Source: Gammaproteobacteria bacterium
Lineage (GTDB): Bacteria; Pseudomonadota; Gammaproteobacteria; Ga0077536
Reading direction: 5' to 3'
Length of the DNA: 35,632 nucleotides
NCBI GenBank assembly: GCA_020851775.1
Contig: JADZCB010000343.1
Location: 1-35,632, forward strand
Positions 33,890-35,632 of this stretch are shown here, piece after piece; position 1 is the first letter of the stretch; each line of letters opens with the position of its first letter. Under the pieces are notes generated by a model. It saw only the letters and a list, made by a program, of their open reading frames with translations, was not told the DNA's origin and searched no databases. The translations under genes and the position numbers were made by a program.

Positions 33890-34552
33890 TCAGATGCGGG
33901 CGGCCACCGCTTTCATCAAGGCCGCCTGTCCCTTCATCATCAGGCGCAAAGGCAGTGGCAGCGCACGTGCGCCGTGCCGCATGGCGCTGGCGGCATGGCG
34001 CGCCTCGTCGCGCTGCATCTGGCGCAGGATGGCGGCGCTGCGACGGTCGCCGCGGGGAAGTCGCGCGAGATGATCGTCGAGATGGGCGACGACCTGTCGT
34101 TCGGTCTCGTCCAGAAAGCCCATGCTCCAGGCGTCGCCACAGACCGCGAAGGCGGTGCCTATCGCATAGGCGCCGGCAAACCAGCCGGCGTCGAGCCGGC
34201 TCGGATGGCTCTCGAGTTCACGCAGGCGCGTCGCGCACCAGTCGAGATGGGCGCGCTCTTCATGACCGGCCGCCTGGAGCGTCGTACACGCCGCCGGATC
34301 GGTGGTCCAGGCCGACTGGGCCGCATACAGAGCCTGGGCGCATATTTCGCCGGTATGGTTCACGCGCATCAACGCCGCGGACCGGCGCCGCTCGGTATCC
34401 GACAACGGCGTGTCGGGCAGGTCGGCGGCGGGATTGGAGTCGTCACCTGGCGCATGCGTGTCCGGGCCGCGGGCCAGGCCATCCACCGCCATGATCAGAC
34501 GATCGAACAGTCGATACGCCCGCAGCGCAGCGGGAGCCGGCTGGGATTTCAT
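33890..34552 (-). CDS. coq7: Coq7, demethoxyubiquinol hydroxylase
   Basis: Coq7 (UbiF-equivalent) adds the last ring hydroxyl in ubiquinone synthesis, using oxygen at a di-iron centre on the membrane surface. The 220-residue protein has the ferritin-like four-helix ligand set. The first is Glu in MRVNHTGEICAQALY, then Glu-x-x-His in HEERAHLDW, Glu in FLDETERQVVAHLDDHL, and Glu-x-x-His in RDEARHA. A linker rich in Asp and Pro (about 30-50) precedes the core. The hydrophobic GWFAGAYAIGTAFAVCG near the middle matches the membrane-touching helix of the family. The ATG at 34552 follows AGGTGAG. It implies aerobic respiration with ubiquinone. It is divergent from rplM, and its promoter is not clear. 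Confidence 0.96.
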   Translation of the reverse strand: MKSQPAPAALRAYRLFDRLIMAVDGLARGPDTHAPGDDSNPAADLPDTPLSDTERRRSAALMRVNHTGEICAQALYAAQSAWTTDPAACTTLQAAGHEERAHLDWCATRLRELESHPSRLDAGWFAGAYAIGTAFAVCGDAWSMGFLDETERQVVAHLDDHLARLPRGDRRSAAILRQMQRDEARHAASAMRHGARALPLPLRLMMKGQAALMKAVAARI

Positions 34553-34604
34553 GGGCTCACCTATAAATGCGTGTCAAAACAGGCGGATAGCGGCCCTGCT
34601 TTCG

Positions 34605-34633
34605 TTGACAAGCCCGGGGGCCACCCGTAACAT
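34605..34633 (+). promoter_or_regulatory. Sigma-70 promoter of rplM-rpsI
   Basis: TTGACA (34605-34610) and TAACAT (34628-34633) are separated by 17 bases: a perfect -35 and a 4 of 6 -10. The start point would fall near 34640, about 20 bases before rplM. Bases GGGGG-rich in the spacer are unusual but do not change the spacing. Confidence 0.8.
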
Positions 34634-34657
34634 TGCGCCTCTTTTCCGGCAGGCGCA
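34634..34657 (+). promoter_or_regulatory. Leader hairpin covering the rplM ribosome-binding site
   Basis: TGCGCCT (34634-34640) pairs perfectly with AGGCGCA (34651-34657) across ten bases. The AGG of the second arm is the only Shine-Dalgarno-like element, ending about eight bases before the ATG. E. coli rplM-rpsI is repressed by L13 through its leader, so the same scheme is plausible here. Confidence 0.5.
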
Positions 34658-34660
34658 ATC

Positions 34661-35089
34661 ATGAAGACGTTCTCGGCCACTCCCTCCACGATCACGCGCG
34701 ACTGGTTCGTCGTCGATGCGACCGACAAAGTGCTCGGCCGCCTCGCGGCCAATCTCGCCAGCCGACTTCGCGGCAAGCACAAGCCGATCTATACCCCACA
34801 TATGGACACCGGCGATTACATCATCGTACTGAACGTCGAGAAGCTCCGCGTCACCGGTGCGAAGCCGCAGGACAAGAAGTATTACAACCATTCCGGCTAT
34901 CCGGGTGGTATGAAGGAAATCAGCTTCGAGAAGCTGATGCAGAAGTCGCCGGCGTCCGCGCTGGAGCGCGCGGTCAAGGGCATGCTGCCGAAGGGCCCGC
35001 TGGGGCGCGCAATGTTCAAGAAACTGAAGATCTACGCTGGTCCGCATCACGAACATGCGGCGCAACAGCCGCAACCTCTGGAACTGTAA
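34661..35089 (+). CDS. rplM: 50S ribosomal protein L13
   Basis: L13 binds 23S rRNA early in large-subunit assembly. The 142-residue product has the standard length and reads [20 protein letters not shown] at the start. It continues [20 protein letters not shown], then [18 protein letters not shown] and [20 protein letters not shown], which is the conserved signature. The first is the N-terminal strand and loop, the last the helix at the end of the fold. The ATG at 34661 fits the family exactly. rpsI follows after four bases, in the universal order. Regulation is probably through the promoter and leader hairpin just upstream, with L13 as repressor by analogy with E. coli. Confidence 0.99.
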   Translation: MKTFSATPSTITRDWFVVDATDKVLGRLAANLASRLRGKHKPIYTPHMDTGDYIIVLNVEKLRVTGAKPQDKKYYNHSGYPGGMKEISFEKLMQKSPASALERAVKGMLPKGPLGRAMFKKLKIYAGPHHEHAAQQPQPLEL

Positions 35090-35093
35090 ATCA

Positions 35094-35486
35094 ATGGCAA
35101 CCGAATCCTTCTACAGCACTGGCCGCCGCAAGAGCTCGTCCGCTCGCGTGTTCATGACGCGTGGCTCGGGCAACATCCGCATCAACGGCCGCGCGCTCGA
35201 TACCTATTTCGGCCGTGAGACATCACGGATGATCGTGATGCAGCCCCTCGTGACGGCGCAGCTCGAACACAGCTTCGACATCGACGCGACGGTCATCGGC
35301 GGTGGTATTTCGGGCCAAGCCGGCGCGCTGCGCCTCGGCATCACGCGCGCACTGATGGCTTACGACGAAACGCTGCGCCGGCCGCTGCGCGTCGCTGGTT
35401 TCGTGACGCGCGACGCACGCGAAGTCGAACGCAAGAAGGTCGGTCTGCACAAGGCGCGCAAGCGCCCGCAGTACTCGAAGCGCTGA
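35094..35486 (+). CDS. rpsI: 30S ribosomal protein S9
   Basis: S9 is a small-subunit protein whose C-terminal tail reaches the P-site tRNA. The 130-residue product has the family layout: [18 protein letters not shown], then [18 protein letters not shown] and [20 protein letters not shown], the S9 signature. The end is the basic tail [11 protein letters not shown], in which the final Lys-Arg contacts the anticodon stem. The ATG at 35094 gives MATESFY; the frame continues upstream into rplM but earlier starts lack a ribosome site. It is cotranscribed with rplM. Confidence 0.99.
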   Translation: MATESFYSTGRRKSSSARVFMTRGSGNIRINGRALDTYFGRETSRMIVMQPLVTAQLEHSFDIDATVIGGGISGQAGALRLGITRALMAYDETLRRPLRVAGFVTRDAREVERKKVGLHKARKRPQYSKR

Positions 35487-35499
35487 TCCGCTTGCGACT

Positions 35500-35528
35500 G
35501 CCCGGCAAGCGCCGGGCGGTCGACCGCC
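35500..35528. repeat. Hairpin and 14-base palindrome after rpsI
   Basis: GCCCGGC-AAGC-GCCGGGC (35500-35517) can form a 7-base-pair stem. A perfect palindrome, GGCGGTCGACCGCC (35515-35528), overlaps its end. No T-run follows, so this is not a standard terminator, although it is where one would be expected. Confidence 0.4.
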
Positions 35529-35577
35529 GGTCGTTCAAGGATGAACGTCGGCTTCGATGGACGACAGGGAGGTTGCC

Positions 35578-35632
35578 ATGGACATCTTGGTCGAAGGTCT
35601 CGTCTGGTCGCGCTGCTGCGAAGTCACGACGC
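35578..35632 (+). CDS. Start of an unidentified gene (partial, runs off the right edge)
   Basis: An ATG at 35578 is preceded by AGGGAGG, six bases upstream, one of the best ribosome sites in the window. Eighteen codons (MDILVEGLVWSRCCEVTT) continue to the edge without a stop. An in-frame ATG at 35557 would add seven residues. The fragment is too short to identify, and a minus-strand frame crosses the same bases, so the call is tentative. Confidence 0.35.
   Translation, partial: MDILVEGLVWSRCCEVTT

Noticed and set aside
34572-34577. TTGACA on the minus strand before coq7
   Set aside because: It is only about 20 bases from the ATG, so the matching -10 would fall on the start codon.
1-35632. 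CRISPR arrays, IS elements, tRNA or rRNA genes
   Set aside because: No regularly spaced repeats, transposase motifs, terminal repeats, cloverleaf sequences or rRNA segments were recognised.

Overview
The window looks like chromosomal DNA of a GC-rich proteobacterium, most likely a gammaproteobacterium; a betaproteobacterium cannot be excluded. The clues are uvrA facing an MFS gene with ssb behind it (an order I recall from pseudomonads), Coq7 of the aerobic ubiquinone pathway, a PA0069-type radical SAM protein, ZapE, a PykA-like pyruvate kinase and an rplM-rpsI operon. I see no IS element, prophage, CRISPR array, tRNA or rRNA. No stretch over 300 bases lacks a gene.

Layout. Bases 1-9105 hold a PfkB-family (adenosine) kinase cut by the left edge, a membrane protein of unknown function, uvrA, a YajR-like MFS transporter, ssb, a small FMN-type flavoprotein and a chemoreceptor. 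Bases 9186-13636 hold two translationally coupled transporters of the nucleotide (NTT/Npt) type, the second with a soluble HEAT-like tail, and a divergent exported serine hydrolase. Pyruvate kinase and an LplT-like MFS protein follow, then lon with a recognisable sigma-32-type promoter.

The most unusual part is 19098-25450. A cytoplasmic protein that fuses a response-regulator receiver to a Ser/Thr kinase is transcribed away from a 986-residue exported protein. That protein has the C-terminal layout of the glucan, water dikinases: phosphohistidine domain first, then ATP-grasp. Its stop codon overlaps the start of an exported penicillin-binding-protein-like serine hydrolase. A 9-base direct repeat with an 11-base period lies between the divergent genes. 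Just beyond is a self-contained unit for a 66-residue protein, with an AT-rich promoter containing an inverted repeat, a strong ribosome site, a TTG start and a hairpin-plus-T terminator.

The right part carries zapE, a sensor phosphatase (Cache-HAMP-PP2C/SpoIIE), a radical SAM protein, rmuC, a CbbY-like HAD phosphatase, a DegQ-type periplasmic protease, coq7 and rplM-rpsI. The last pair has a near-consensus promoter and a leader hairpin covering the ribosome site. Translational starts often use GTG or TTG (ssb-linked flavoprotein, chemoreceptor, dikinase-like gene, degQ, the 66-residue gene). Function calls rest on motifs and family resemblance read by eye; no database search was run.
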